A stretch of 64,000 nt of DNA. Origin: Bacteroides acidifaciens. Lineage in GTDB: Bacteria > Bacteroidota > Bacteroidia > Bacteroidales > Bacteroidaceae. The position numbers and the translations under genes are program-made. Positions 45,058 to 52,952 of this stretch are shown here, one piece after another. Location: positions 1,736,001 through 1,800,000 of the forward strand of contig NZ_CAEUHO010000001.1 in the NCBI RefSeq assembly GCF_903181435.1, written 5' to 3'. The first letter of the stretch is position 1. The number at the start of each line of letters is the position of its first letter. The notes beneath the pieces were generated by a model. The model had not been told where the DNA came from. It saw nothing but the letters and a program-made list of their open reading frames with translations, and searched no databases.

Positions 45058-46749
45058 CTAGTCAGTCATTAGTTTTCTATAACGAACGCGCTTCGGTTCT
45101 TCATTTCCCAAACGTTTCAATTTATTTTCTTCATACTCTGAATAAGAACCTTCAAAGTAGAATACATTGGAGTCTCCTTCGAAAGCAAGAATGTGTGTAC
45201 AGATACGGTCGAGGAACCAACGGTCGTGGGAAATAACTACCGCGCAACCTGCGAAATCTTCCAAACCTTCTTCCAGTGCACGCAATGTATTTACGTCGAT
45301 GTCATTAGTAGGCTCATCGAGCAATAGTACGTTGCCTTCTTCTTTCAAAGCCATCGCCAGGTGCAGACGGTTTCTTTCACCACCGGAAAGGACACCGCAA
45401 AGTTTTTCCTGGTCGCCACCGGAGAAATTGAAACGGGAAAGGTAAGCACGGGCGTTCACGTCACGACCACCCATACGGATTAGTTCGTTACCGCCGGAGA
45501 TGACTTGATAAACGCTCTTGTTCGGGTCGATGTCACGGTGTTGCTGGTCTACATAAGCTACTTTTACAGTCTCTCCTACTTCAAATTCGCCTTTGTCTAC
45601 CGTATCCAAGCCCATAATCAAGCGGAACAAGGTCGTTTTTCCCGCACCATTGGGACCGATTACACCGACAATGCCGTTAGGAGGAAGCATGAAGTTCAAA
45701 TCGTCAAAAAGAAGTTTGTTGCCATAGGCTTTGGCTACATGTTTGGCTTCGATCACTTTGTTACCTAGACGAGGACCGTTCGGGATAAAGATTTCGAGTT
45801 TTTCTTCTTTCTCTTTTACGTCTTCATTCAGCAATTTATCATAGGAGTTAAGACGGGCTTTACCTTTTGCCTGACGAGCTTTCGGAGCCATGCGCACCCA
45901 TTCAAGCTCGCGTTCCAACGTTTTACGACGTTTGCTGACTGTTTTTTCTTCCATTTCCATACGTTTGGTTTTCTGTTCCAACCAGGAAGAGTAGTTGCCT
46001 TTCCAGGGAATACCTTCGCCACGGTCGAGTTCAAGAATCCATCCGGCAACGTGGTCGAGAAAGTAACGGTCGTGGGTTACGGCGATAACTGTTCCTTCGT
46101 ATTGCTGCAAGTGTTGTTCCAACCAGTCGATAGATTCTGCGTCCAAGTGGTTGGTAGGCTCGTCAAGCAACAGAATGTCGGGTTTCTGCAAGAGTAAACG
46201 GCAAAGAGCCACACGGCGACGTTCACCACCAGAAAGATTTACGACCGGCTGGTCTTCAGGCGGGCAACGAAGGGCATCCATTGCACGTTCCAATTTGCTG
46301 TCGAGGTTCCATGCGTCTGTTGCGTCAATAATATCTTGCAATTCGCCCTGACGGGTAAAGAGGGCGTCCATTTTGTCCTGGTCCTCATAGTACTCCGGCA
46401 GACCGAATTTTTGGTTGATTTCTTCGTATTCTGTCAGTGCGTCAACAATAGGTTGCACGCCTTCCATTACTACTTCTTTTACTGTTTTCGTGTCATCCAA
46501 ATGAGGTTCCTGCGCCAAGTAACCGACAGAGTATCCGGGTGAGAATACTACTTCGCCTTGATAGGATTTCTCCAAACCTGCGATAATCTTCAATAAAGTA
46601 GACTTACCGGAACCGTTCAAACCGATAATTCCGATTTTCGCTCCATAGAAAAAGGACAGGTAGATGTCTTTTAGCACATTCTTATTCGGAGTGAAAGCTT
46701 TGCTCACTCCCACCATTGAGAAGATAATTTTTTTATCGTCAGCAGCCAT
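45058..46749 (-). CDS. ettA: Energy-dependent translational throttle protein EttA (ABC-F)
   Basis: A 563-residue ABC-F protein with two ABC ATPase domains in one chain and no membrane part. Domain 1 has Walker A GLNGSGKST near residue 43, signature LSGGERRRVAL and Walker B ILLLDEPTNHLDAES. The linker carries the basic YSSWLEQKTKRMEMEEK and WVRMAPKARQAKGKARL. Domain 2 has GPNGAGKTT near residue 347, LSGGERNRLHLA and LLLDEPTNDIDV. EttA binds the ribosomal E site and gates elongation according to ATP/ADP. A TATCTTTG element lies upstream on this strand. It is divergent from the tRNA-Lys gene. Confidence 0.95.
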   Translation of the reverse strand: MAADDKKIIFSMVGVSKAFTPNKNVLKDIYLSFFYGAKIGIIGLNGSGKSTLLKIIAGLEKSYQGEVVFSPGYSVGYLAQEPHLDDTKTVKEVVMEGVQPIVDALTEYEEINQKFGLPEYYEDQDKMDALFTRQGELQDIIDATDAWNLDSKLERAMDALRCPPEDQPVVNLSGGERRRVALCRLLLQKPDILLLDEPTNHLDAESIDWLEQHLQQYEGTVIAVTHDRYFLDHVAGWILELDRGEGIPWKGNYSSWLEQKTKRMEMEEKTVSKRRKTLERELEWVRMAPKARQAKGKARLNSYDKLLNEDVKEKEEKLEIFIPNGPRLGNKVIEAKHVAKAYGNKLLFDDLNFMLPPNGIVGVIGPNGAGKTTLFRLIMGLDTVDKGEFEVGETVKVAYVDQQHRDIDPNKSVYQVISGGNELIRMGGRDVNARAYLSRFNFSGGDQEKLCGVLSGGERNRLHLAMALKEEGNVLLLDEPTNDIDVNTLRALEEGLEDFAGCAVVISHDRWFLDRICTHILAFEGDSNVFYFEGSYSEYEENKLKRLGNEEPKRVRYRKLMTD

Positions 46750-46807
46750 ATATTAATAATGTATATTGTTGATAATGGCACAAAGATAAGAAAAATGTTT
46801 GAAATCT

Positions 46808-46838
46808 TTTGGAGTTATAAAAAAATGTTCTACCTTTG
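46808..46838 (+). promoter_or_regulatory. Bacteroides-type promoter of tRNA-Lys
   Basis: TTTG (46808-46811), a 19-base spacer and TACCTTTG (46831-46838) match the Bacteroides consensus. The predicted start falls about 25 bases before the mature tRNA. Confidence 0.85.
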
Positions 46839-46870
46839 CACCCGCATTCGAAAGAAAGCAAATAAGGATT

Positions 46871-46943
46871 GATTCGCTAGCTCAGCAGGTAGAGCACAAC
46901 ACTTTTAATGTTGGGGTCCTGGGTTCGAGCCCCAGGCGGATCA
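46871..46943 (+). tRNA. tRNA-Lys (anticodon UUU)
   Basis: A 73-base cloverleaf. The acceptor stem GATTCGC/GCGGATC has one G-U pair and discriminator A. The D arm is GCTC..GAGC, the anticodon stem CAACA/TGTTG carries CTTTTAA with anticodon TTT, and the T arm is CTGGG-TTCGAGC-CCCAG. CCA is not encoded. Its last 13 bases belong to the 14-bp core used as attachment site by the downstream island, which restores the tRNA 3' end. Confidence 0.96.
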
Positions 46944-46944
46944 C
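46931..46944. repeat. attL core (14 bp, in tRNA-Lys)
   Basis: CCCAGGCGGATCAC covers the T-arm end, acceptor 3' strand and discriminator of the tRNA. It is identical to 58701-58714; flanking bases differ. Confidence 0.9.
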
Positions 46945-46967
46945 TGAAACAACAAGAAGAATCAAGC

Positions 46968-47007
46968 AAATCCCTGATAATCAGACATTATCAGGGATTT
47001 CTTTTTT
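46968..47007 (+). terminator. Terminator carried by the island just inside attL
   Basis: AAATCCCTGATAAT pairs perfectly with ATTATCAGGGATTT (14-bp stem, 5-base loop), then CTTTTTT. It ends the tRNA transcript in the integrated state and closely resembles the chromosomal hairpin beyond attR. Confidence 0.92.
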
Positions 47008-47058
47008 CTGGCAGGTAGCAAAAAATAGCCGTTTCAAGCATATTATCGGTGGATAAAT

Positions 47059-47093
47059 CGTGGGACTAAAATTCAGTTCGAAAAAGTCCCACG
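47059..47093. promoter_or_regulatory. Inverted repeat between attL and the integrase gene
   Basis: CGTGGGACT (47059-47067) and AGTCCCACG (47085-47093) are perfect inverted copies. The place, inside the element end and before int, fits an integrase/Xis arm site or an operator. This is inference. Confidence 0.4.
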
Positions 47094-47185
47094 AATTTGC
47101 ATCTTTCTCACTGATTCATAGTATTTTGCATAGACTTACTTTGGAAGAGAATACATAGTTTTGTAACTTAAAAAACGATGTAAAA

Positions 47186-48406
47186 ATGGCTCGAAAATCA
47201 TTTTCTGTTTTGTTCTTTATCAAAAAAGCCAAGTTATTAAAGAACGGAGAAGCACCTGTGTGCATGAGAATCACTGTAAACGGCTGTATGGTAGATATTT
47301 CTATCAAAAGAAGTTGTCCCGTAAACCTATGGAATCAAGCAAAAGAGAATTCAAAAGGAAAAGACCGTATGTCGGTGGAACTGAACCACTACTTAGAAAT
47401 CACACGCTCACGCATACACCAAATTTATAGGGAACTGGAAACTTCCGACAAGGTTATCACCGTTGATCTTGTGAGAAAACTGTATTATGGTGTGGATGAA
47501 GAAAGCAAAACCCTTTTGCAAGTATTCAGAGAACACAACGAACAAAGTCGTAAGCTGATCGGCAAAGATTTTGTTAGTAAAACCGTTCAACGGTATGAAA
47601 CCACTACCCGATATTTGGAGGAATTCATTAAGAAAGAATATCAGTTATCTGATATTGCCCTGAATAACTTGGAAGCCAACTTCATTTCTAAGTTCGATGC
47701 TTTCTTGAAGATTGAAAAAGGTTGTGCGCAGAACTCCGCTATTACCCGATTGAAGAATTTAAAGAAGATTATCCGTATTGCTTTGGAAAACGACTGGATA
47801 AAGAAAGATCCGTTTGCTTACTACCGTTTCAAATTGGAAGAAACCGATCCTGAATTTCTGACGATGGACGAGATTAAAATCATTCTCGCCAAAGAGTTTA
47901 CAATTAAACGAGTAGAACAGGTACGTGACGTTTTTGTCTTTTGCATTTTTACTGGTTTGGCGTTCAGCGATGTGAAAGATTTATCACCCGAACACTTGGT
48001 AAAAGACAACAAAGGGGAACTTTGGATAAGGAAGAACCGGCAAAAGACAAAAATCATGTGTAACATTCCTGTGCTGCCTGTGGCAGCTTCTATACTTGAT
48101 AAATATAAGGATGTGGCAGAGTGTACCGGAAAACTTTTACCTGTATTGTGTAATCAACGCATGAACAGTTATTTGAAGGAGATTGCCGATGTGTGCGGAA
48201 TTCATAAAAATCTTAGCACACATACCGCCCGTCATAGCTATGCTACAAGCATTTGCCTTGCAAATGGCGTAAGTATGGAGAATGTTGCTAAGATGTTAGG
48301 TCATGCAGATACAAGCGTAACAAAACACTATGCAAGGGTATTGGATCAGAATATTTTCAAGGATATGCAAAAAGTAAATAGCTGCCTGTCGGAATTGGCT
48401 ATATAA
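47186..48406 (+). CDS. Tyrosine recombinase (site-specific integrase)
   Basis: A 406-residue Bacteroidetes-type integrase. The N-terminal arm-binding domain (residues about 1-90) begins ARKSFSVLFFIKKAKLLKNGEAP, the core-binding helical domain spans about 100-205, and the catalytic domain is C-terminal. The box HTARHSYAT (H346, R349), GHADTS (H373) and the nucleophile in TKHYARV (Y382) are present, and a lysine lies in RKNRQKTK. The first catalytic Arg is replaced by Ala259 (FTGLAFSDVKDL), as in several Bacteroides integrases; IntDOT is the known example lacking it. It integrates and excises the island at tRNA-Lys. Confidence 0.95.
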   Translation: MARKSFSVLFFIKKAKLLKNGEAPVCMRITVNGCMVDISIKRSCPVNLWNQAKENSKGKDRMSVELNHYLEITRSRIHQIYRELETSDKVITVDLVRKLYYGVDEESKTLLQVFREHNEQSRKLIGKDFVSKTVQRYETTTRYLEEFIKKEYQLSDIALNNLEANFISKFDAFLKIEKGCAQNSAITRLKNLKKIIRIALENDWIKKDPFAYYRFKLEETDPEFLTMDEIKIILAKEFTIKRVEQVRDVFVFCIFTGLAFSDVKDLSPEHLVKDNKGELWIRKNRQKTKIMCNIPVLPVAASILDKYKDVAECTGKLLPVLCNQRMNSYLKEIADVCGIHKNLSTHTARHSYATSICLANGVSMENVAKMLGHADTSVTKHYARVLDQNIFKDMQKVNSCLSELAI

Positions 48407-48428
48407 TAAAGATAGTAGCTAATATTGA

Positions 48429-48475
48429 AAAAGGATTGGGAAAAATGAATTTCATTTTCTCAATCCTTTTCTTTT
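48429..48475 (+). terminator. Terminator after the integrase gene
   Basis: AAAAGGATTG (48429-48438) pairs with CAATCCTTTT (48461-48470), with further pairing inside (GAAAAATGAA with TTCATTTTC), followed by CTTTT. Confidence 0.85.
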
Positions 48476-48500
48476 ATAGTAAGTTTTCCAGAACTCAATA

Positions 48501-48650
48501 TGAAGCATTGACAAAGATAAGTTCCGTATTTAGCCTGTTCAAGTCCGAGCCTTCGATTTAGATGAAAATCTTCCTCTCACTATGTTCGAGCGTATTTTCA
48601 TCTAAAGACTTGCACAGACTAAATACTTCACTGGAAAAGTCAATGATTCA
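48501..48650. repeat. 150-bp nested imperfect palindrome
   Basis: Four arm pairs nest in order: 48501-48512 with 48639-48650 (TGAAGCATTGAC / GTCAATGATTCA, one mismatch pair), 48526-48545 with 48607-48626 (18 of 20 pair), and 48557-48569 with 48594-48606 (TTTAGATGAAAAT, perfect 13 bp). The left arm also has an extra small CGAGCCTTCG element. The apical loop is 24 bases. It lies in the 283-base gap between int and the HTH gene, with no ORF. Confidence 0.85.
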
Positions 48651-48689
48651 AATTAAATTCCGAAAAACAATGTTTTTGGGCTTGGCAGG

Positions 48690-48983
48690 TTACTCTTTCC
48701 AACTTTCAAAATAGTGCCTTTGGAGCAGTTTATCAATATCACTCTGACGATAGATGATTTTACCTTTTATCTGGATAAAGGGGATTAGACCTGTATCTCT
48801 CCACTCTTGCAGGGTTCGCAAACTGACATTCAGTTTCTTGGAAACTTCATTATTAGAAAGAAAGCATTCCCCATTCAGGTGAGGCTTGTAATGCTTGACT
48901 ATAGATTCAATACCATCCAGCATCGAATCGAGCGAAGAAATAAATTCTTTGACTTGTGGGGTATCTTTATTTATTAGTTCCAT
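48690..48983 (-). CDS. Helix-turn-helix protein (excisionase-like)
   Basis: A 97-residue protein with a MerR/Xis-type winged helix-turn-helix in the second half: FLSNNEVSKKLNVSLRTLQEWRDTGLIPF near residue 42, then KGKIIYRQSDIDKLLQRH. The N-terminal half is a helical segment (VKEFISSLDSMLDGIESIV). Such proteins in Bacteroides elements act as excision directionality factors or regulators. It is the last gene of a leftward trio with DUF3876 and another HTH gene, facing the integrase. Confidence 0.85.
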   Translation of the reverse strand: MELINKDTPQVKEFISSLDSMLDGIESIVKHYKPHLNGECFLSNNEVSKKLNVSLRTLQEWRDTGLIPFIQIKGKIIYRQSDIDKLLQRHYFESWKE

Positions 48984-49036
48984 GATTGAAAGATTGTTTT
49001 ATTGAAATATTGATTTCAAGATGGCTAGATAGCTGG

Positions 49037-49330
49037 TTAGTTACGCAGATAGTGACCCAAAGATGAAATGTTAAGTACGTCTTTTGCCGGATCATAATCT
49101 ACATAGAGCCGTTTGGATGCAGAGGCAATAAAATACTGGCTACCATCTTGCTGTATCTCATAAGTAGCAGGTGAAGCCTGTTTGGTTGTTTCCGATACAT
49201 ATATAATAGAAAGAAGGTACTCTTTGTCGCTCCGATAGATGATAACCGTAGGATTCAGATTAATGCTTTCCCATGTGCCAACAATGGAAAACAGGTTGAA
49301 AAACGGATAATCTTTTTTAATTCTTTTCAT
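49037..49330 (-). CDS. DUF3876 family protein
   Basis: About 97 residues from MKRIKKDYPF; the frame runs further upstream but overlaps the HTH gene. The pattern VGTWESINLNPTVIIYRSDKEYLL near residue 17, then YVDYDPAKDVLNISSLGHYLR, fits DUF3876, a small beta-rich family I associate with Bacteroides mobile elements. The function is unknown. Its start overlaps the end of the upstream HTH gene by 14 bases, so the two are translationally coupled. Confidence 0.7.
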   Translation of the reverse strand: MKRIKKDYPFFNLFSIVGTWESINLNPTVIIYRSDKEYLLSIIYVSETTKQASPATYEIQQDGSQYFIASASKRLYVDYDPAKDVLNISSLGHYLRN

Positions 49331-49631
49331 AAGACGTGGGGTATTTGGGTGATTGATTTTGCGTTTCACTGTCTGCAATAATTCTTTCAATATCGGAAGT
49401 CTTATAATAAATCTTACTACCAATTTGAGAATAAGCCAATCTTCCGCTACTTCTGTAATACTGCAAAGTTCGCTTACTAACGCCTAACAACAGGCACACT
49501 TCCTGACTATCCAGCCAGTTTTCGACTTTCTGGGTATGAGTGCTGCACAAACTTTCTATCCGTTTGGCAAACTCCGTGAACCTCTCGCAGACATACGAAA
49601 AGGTTCTCTTTTCAATAGTTACTACTTCCAT
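49317..49631 (-). CDS. Helix-turn-helix protein (excisionase-like)
   Basis: About 104 residues from MEVVTIEKRTFSYV; an ATG at 49700 would add 23 residues that do not look conserved. The helix-turn-helix is NWLDSQEVCLLLGVSKRTLQYYRSSGRLAY followed by SQIGSKIYYKTSDIERII, the same class as the gene at 48.7 kb and the one at 53.7 kb. It is first in a leftward three-gene unit between the integrase and the TetR gene, and probably governs excision or expression of the island. Confidence 0.85.
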   Translation of the reverse strand: MEVVTIEKRTFSYVCERFTEFAKRIESLCSTHTQKVENWLDSQEVCLLLGVSKRTLQYYRSSGRLAYSQIGSKIYYKTSDIERIIADSETQNQSPKYPTSYEKN

Positions 49632-49854
49632 ACTTTCAATTTTAAAAGGTTTATAAAACGTGTCGATTTTATTTTCATCGGCAAATAAAAGAAGAATCAT
49701 GAGCCGTTTTCAAAACTGTCCGAAAGTGGCGAAGTAAAGTTCTTAATGACTTAATATGTACTTATCGTGGCAACATAATACAATGATTTATAGACGAAAT
49801 ACTCATTGATTTAGGCAGATCATATAGAAACAAAGAAAAATAAACCGATATTTC

Positions 49855-49885
49855 TTTGTCAATTCAAAAATAACGCTTATGTTTG
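49855..49885 (+). promoter_or_regulatory. Promoter of the TetR-type gene
   Basis: TTTG (49855-49858), a 19-base spacer and TATGTTTG (49878-49885) match the Bacteroides consensus fully. The operator at 49887-49914 overlaps the expected start of transcription, which fits autorepression. Confidence 0.82.
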
Positions 49886-49886
49886 C

Positions 49887-49914
49887 AGTGACCAATAATA
49901 ACAAAATAGTCACA
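49887..49914. promoter_or_regulatory. Putative TetR operator O1
   Basis: AGTGACCA, 12 bases, TAGTCACA. It has the same layout and spacing as the site before the ABC operon (50585-50612), and lies between the -7 box and the regulator's ATG. Confidence 0.65.
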
Positions 49915-49918
49915 CGGT

Positions 49919-50509
49919 ATGGCAAAAGCATTTGATGACAACGAAAGAAAACTTATAAAGGATAAACTCAAAGAAGGAGCTTTGCTATTTATCCAGCAAC
50001 AAGGGGTACGTAAAACTTCTGTAGATGAGCTTGTTAAATATGCCAATATTTCTAAAGGAGCATTTTATCTATTCTATACATCAAAAGAACTTCTTTTTTT
50101 CGATACAATAATAGACTATCATAAGAAATTGGAAAAAGAATTTCTTAATGCCATAAATAAGCATACCAATAATATTACGGTTGATACATTGACAGATATT
50201 ATATCTGATTTGCTAATCAACAACAAACCATACTTTGTATCTATCTTCGTTAATAGTGATGTGGAATATCTAAATAGAAAGCTCCCTCAAGAAGTACTTT
50301 CAAAACACGTAGATGATGATGTCATGTTAGCAAACGAACTACTGAATTTTATTCCAGAAAGTAAATCAATTGATACAAAAGTATTTGCAGGGGCTTTAAG
50401 AGCTGCATTCTTGACTATTCTAAACGAGAAAACAATTGGAACAGATATTTACAATGAAGTTTTCAAGTTTATAGTTAGGGGAATAGTACAGCAACTATTT
50501 AAAGACTAA
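49919..50509 (+). CDS. TetR/AcrR family transcriptional regulator
   Basis: A 196-residue regulator with the TetR N-terminal helix-turn-helix: KEGALLFIQQQGVRKTSVDELVKYANISKGAFYLFYTSKELLFFDTI, residues about 19-65. The all-helical ligand domain follows. It is expected to repress itself and the ABC transporter genes that follow on the same strand, since nearly the same 28-bp palindrome precedes both. The inducing ligand, presumably a transported drug or peptide, is not known. Confidence 0.93.
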   Translation: MAKAFDDNERKLIKDKLKEGALLFIQQQGVRKTSVDELVKYANISKGAFYLFYTSKELLFFDTIIDYHKKLEKEFLNAINKHTNNITVDTLTDIISDLLINNKPYFVSIFVNSDVEYLNRKLPQEVLSKHVDDDVMLANELLNFIPESKSIDTKVFAGALRAAFLTILNEKTIGTDIYNEVFKFIVRGIVQQLFKD

Positions 50510-50584
50510 TCCAATACAACAAGATTATATAATATCAACTGACTATGTGCAAATATGTTACATAGCGATACTTTGAATTTACAA

Positions 50585-50612
50585 TATGACTATATAAACA
50601 ATTTTAGTCATA
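50585..50612. promoter_or_regulatory. Putative TetR operator O2 before the ABC genes
   Basis: TATGACTA and TAGTCATA are perfect 8-bp inverted copies with a 12-base spacer, 20 bases before the ATPase start. Another small palindrome (CTATGT/ACATAG, about 50543-50565) lies upstream. Confidence 0.65.
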
Positions 50613-50632
50613 CGATATAAAATTTAAAAATT

Positions 50633-51481
50633 ATGATTACAGTAAAAAACTTATCGTTTAGTTATTCTCAACTACCATTTATTGAGAATATGAATTTTCA
50701 AGTAAGAAGCGGAGAAATATTTGGCTTCTTAGGACCTTCTGGAGCAGGAAAAAGCACTCTCCAAAAGATATTAATAGGTATGCTCCCTAAATATAAAGGG
50801 AGTGTTTCTATTAATAATAATGAAATTAGAAATAAGTCTGACCAGTTCTATGAGAGTATTGGTGTCGATTTTGAATTTCCTAGTTTTTATGAGAAATTCA
50901 CCGCATTGGAGAACTTAAAATTCTTTGGTTCTTTATATGACTGTAAGCTGATTCCTATCGAACAATTATTAGAAATGGTTGGACTATCACAACATGCCAA
51001 TAAGAAAGTGGCAGGTTTTTCTAAAGGTATGAAATCCAGATTAAACTTTGCCCGGTCAATTATTCATCAGCCCAAAGTGTTATTTTTGGATGAGCCAACA
51101 TCTGGTTTAGATCCTTCGAACTCCCAAGTGATGAAAAACATTATTCTTGATCTTAAAAATAAAGGAGTAACAATCATTCTGACTACTCACAATATGCACG
51201 ATGCAACCGAACTTTGTGATCGTGTAGCATTTATTGTTGATGGCAACATTAAAGCTATGGACACTCCTCATAATCTTATCATGTCAAGGCGTTATAATGA
51301 AGTAACATATTCATATTTGGAGAATCAAAAAGAATTAAATACTACAATCGCACTTGACAAAATAAGTACAGATAAAAAGCTACAATCTCTGATTCAAGCT
51401 AATGCCTTATTATCAATACATAGCAATGAGCCAACATTAGACAATATATTCTCAGAAATAACAGGGAGGAAATTACTATGA
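50633..51481 (+). CDS. ABC transporter ATP-binding protein
   Basis: A 282-residue ATPase of an ABC-2 type exporter. Walker A GPSGAGKST lies near residue 34, the Q-loop region FEFPSFYEKFTALEN near residue 81, signature FSKGMKSRLN near residue 136 and Walker B VLFLDEPTSGLD near residue 157, then the switch THNMHDATELCD. The changed signature (SKGM for SGGQ) is common in this subfamily. The C-terminal extension ends LDNIFSEITGRKLL. It overlaps the first permease by 4 bases. Together the genes probably export a drug, bacteriocin or lipid. Confidence 0.93.
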   Translation: MITVKNLSFSYSQLPFIENMNFQVRSGEIFGFLGPSGAGKSTLQKILIGMLPKYKGSVSINNNEIRNKSDQFYESIGVDFEFPSFYEKFTALENLKFFGSLYDCKLIPIEQLLEMVGLSQHANKKVAGFSKGMKSRLNFARSIIHQPKVLFLDEPTSGLDPSNSQVMKNIILDLKNKGVTIILTTHNMHDATELCDRVAFIVDGNIKAMDTPHNLIMSRRYNEVTYSYLENQKELNTTIALDKISTDKKLQSLIQANALLSIHSNEPTLDNIFSEITGRKLL

Positions 51482-52140
51482 AGCTTAAAGGTTTAATACT
51501 AGGTGATATTCGGCAACAATACAAATATGGTTTTTATGCCCTATATACGTTATTTACACTAATGTATATTACAGTATTGCGCATTCTTCCTATGCCGTGG
51601 AAAGAACTATGTACAACTACCCTTATATTTTCAGATCCCGTACTGATCGGATTAATGTTTATGGGAGCAATAATATTATTCGAGAAAAGCGAAAAAGTAA
51701 TGCAGGCATTAGCTGTTTCGCCCATATCGATACACACATACATTTTGTCAAAGGTAATTTCCATTGGACTAATTTCTTTGCTAAGTGGAGTTCTCATCGC
51801 ATTGTTCTCAGGCATGGAACATTCTTACATACATCTTGCTGTTGGAATTATGTTAGGTTCAGCATTATTCACACTGGTTGGAATATCACTTTCTGCTTTT
51901 ATTTCAACCATGAATAATTTTATGCTGATTATGGTTCCCACTTTAATAATATCTGTAGCTCCCATATCTGTTTATACAATGGGCTATAAATCGGGAGCTA
52001 TGCTATTACATCCAAGTATAAGTCTTATAGAACTTATGTCTGGAAATATCAGTGTCATATCTCTAATAGCAATAAGCATTTGGTGTATTGCAATGTATAT
52101 TTTTTCTTGTCTGTCAGTAAAAAAAATGATGACGATATAA
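51478..52140 (+). CDS. ABC transporter permease 1
   Basis: A 220-residue membrane protein with six predicted helices, in the size and layout of ABC-2 permeases. Segments such as DPVLIGLMFMGAIILFEKSEKVMQALAVSPIS (residues about 52-83) match the cytosolic coupling region of fluoroquinolone-type exporter permeases. It overlaps the ATPase gene (ATGA) and is followed within 2 bases by a second permease, so a heterodimeric membrane part is likely. Confidence 0.88.
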   Translation: MKLKGLILGDIRQQYKYGFYALYTLFTLMYITVLRILPMPWKELCTTTLIFSDPVLIGLMFMGAIILFEKSEKVMQALAVSPISIHTYILSKVISIGLISLLSGVLIALFSGMEHSYIHLAVGIMLGSALFTLVGISLSAFISTMNNFMLIMVPTLIISVAPISVYTMGYKSGAMLLHPSISLIELMSGNISVISLIAISIWCIAMYIFSCLSVKKMMTI

Positions 52141-52142
52141 TT

Positions 52143-52841
52143 ATGAATCAGAATATTATTTCCTTCAAAATGTTTATCAGAAACATATTCTCAGATGGTA
52201 TGTTATCTGCAATAATATGTATCCCGCTAATATTAGCAGCAATATATAGGTTTGTTTTCCCTTTAATTGTACAGCATTATCCGATGCTAAAGGATTTCAG
52301 CCTATATTATCCGATATTGGATTTATTCCTTGCAATTATGTGTCCTTACATGATTTGCTTCGCTTCGGTCTTAGTGGTATTAGATGAAACAGACATGAAA
52401 ATCAACAGGTACATCACAATTACCCCACTTGGTAAGAAGGGGTATCTTATATCAAGATTGCTTATTCCTGTTTTATTTGCAGCCATTGTTTCTTTCGTAC
52501 TGCTTTCTTTTTGTTCTGTATCAGATATGTCATTATGGACTACATTTATAATATCAATATTGGCTACAATACTAAGCGTTGTGGCTGCTATGATTATTTT
52601 GGCATATGCGGGGAATAAAGTAGAAGGTATGGCACTTGCAAAAGTATCTGCTTTAGTTATGGTGGGATTAATAATACCTTTTGTTATTACAGATAGTACC
52701 CAATATGTATTTTCATTTCTCCCTTCTTTTTGGATAGCCAAGTTTCTAATAAGTAATAACTATTGGTTTATTCTACCAACTATATTTCTTTCTGGCGGAC
52801 TGATTTACATATTATATAATAGGTACAGCACAAAAATATAG
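52143..52841 (+). CDS. ABC transporter permease 2
   Basis: About 232 residues from MNQNIISFKMFIRNIFSDGM; the frame is open further upstream inside permease 1, but this ATG follows that gene's stop by 2 bases. Six hydrophobic helices are visible, with ETDMKINRYITITPLGKKGYLISRL near residue 84 matching the coupling helix region of permease 1. It would pair with permease 1 and the ATPase to form the exporter. Confidence 0.87.
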   Translation: MNQNIISFKMFIRNIFSDGMLSAIICIPLILAAIYRFVFPLIVQHYPMLKDFSLYYPILDLFLAIMCPYMICFASVLVVLDETDMKINRYITITPLGKKGYLISRLLIPVLFAAIVSFVLLSFCSVSDMSLWTTFIISILATILSVVAAMIILAYAGNKVEGMALAKVSALVMVGLIIPFVITDSTQYVFSFLPSFWIAKFLISNNYWFILPTIFLSGGLIYILYNRYSTKI

Positions 52842-52952
52842 TTTCTCCTAAAATTGATACTATAAATACCGAAGATATAAAAAGTATAGTACCTAAATAA
52901 GCATATTGAATTTATGATTATACGAATTAATATTATTCACTATCTAAAAATT

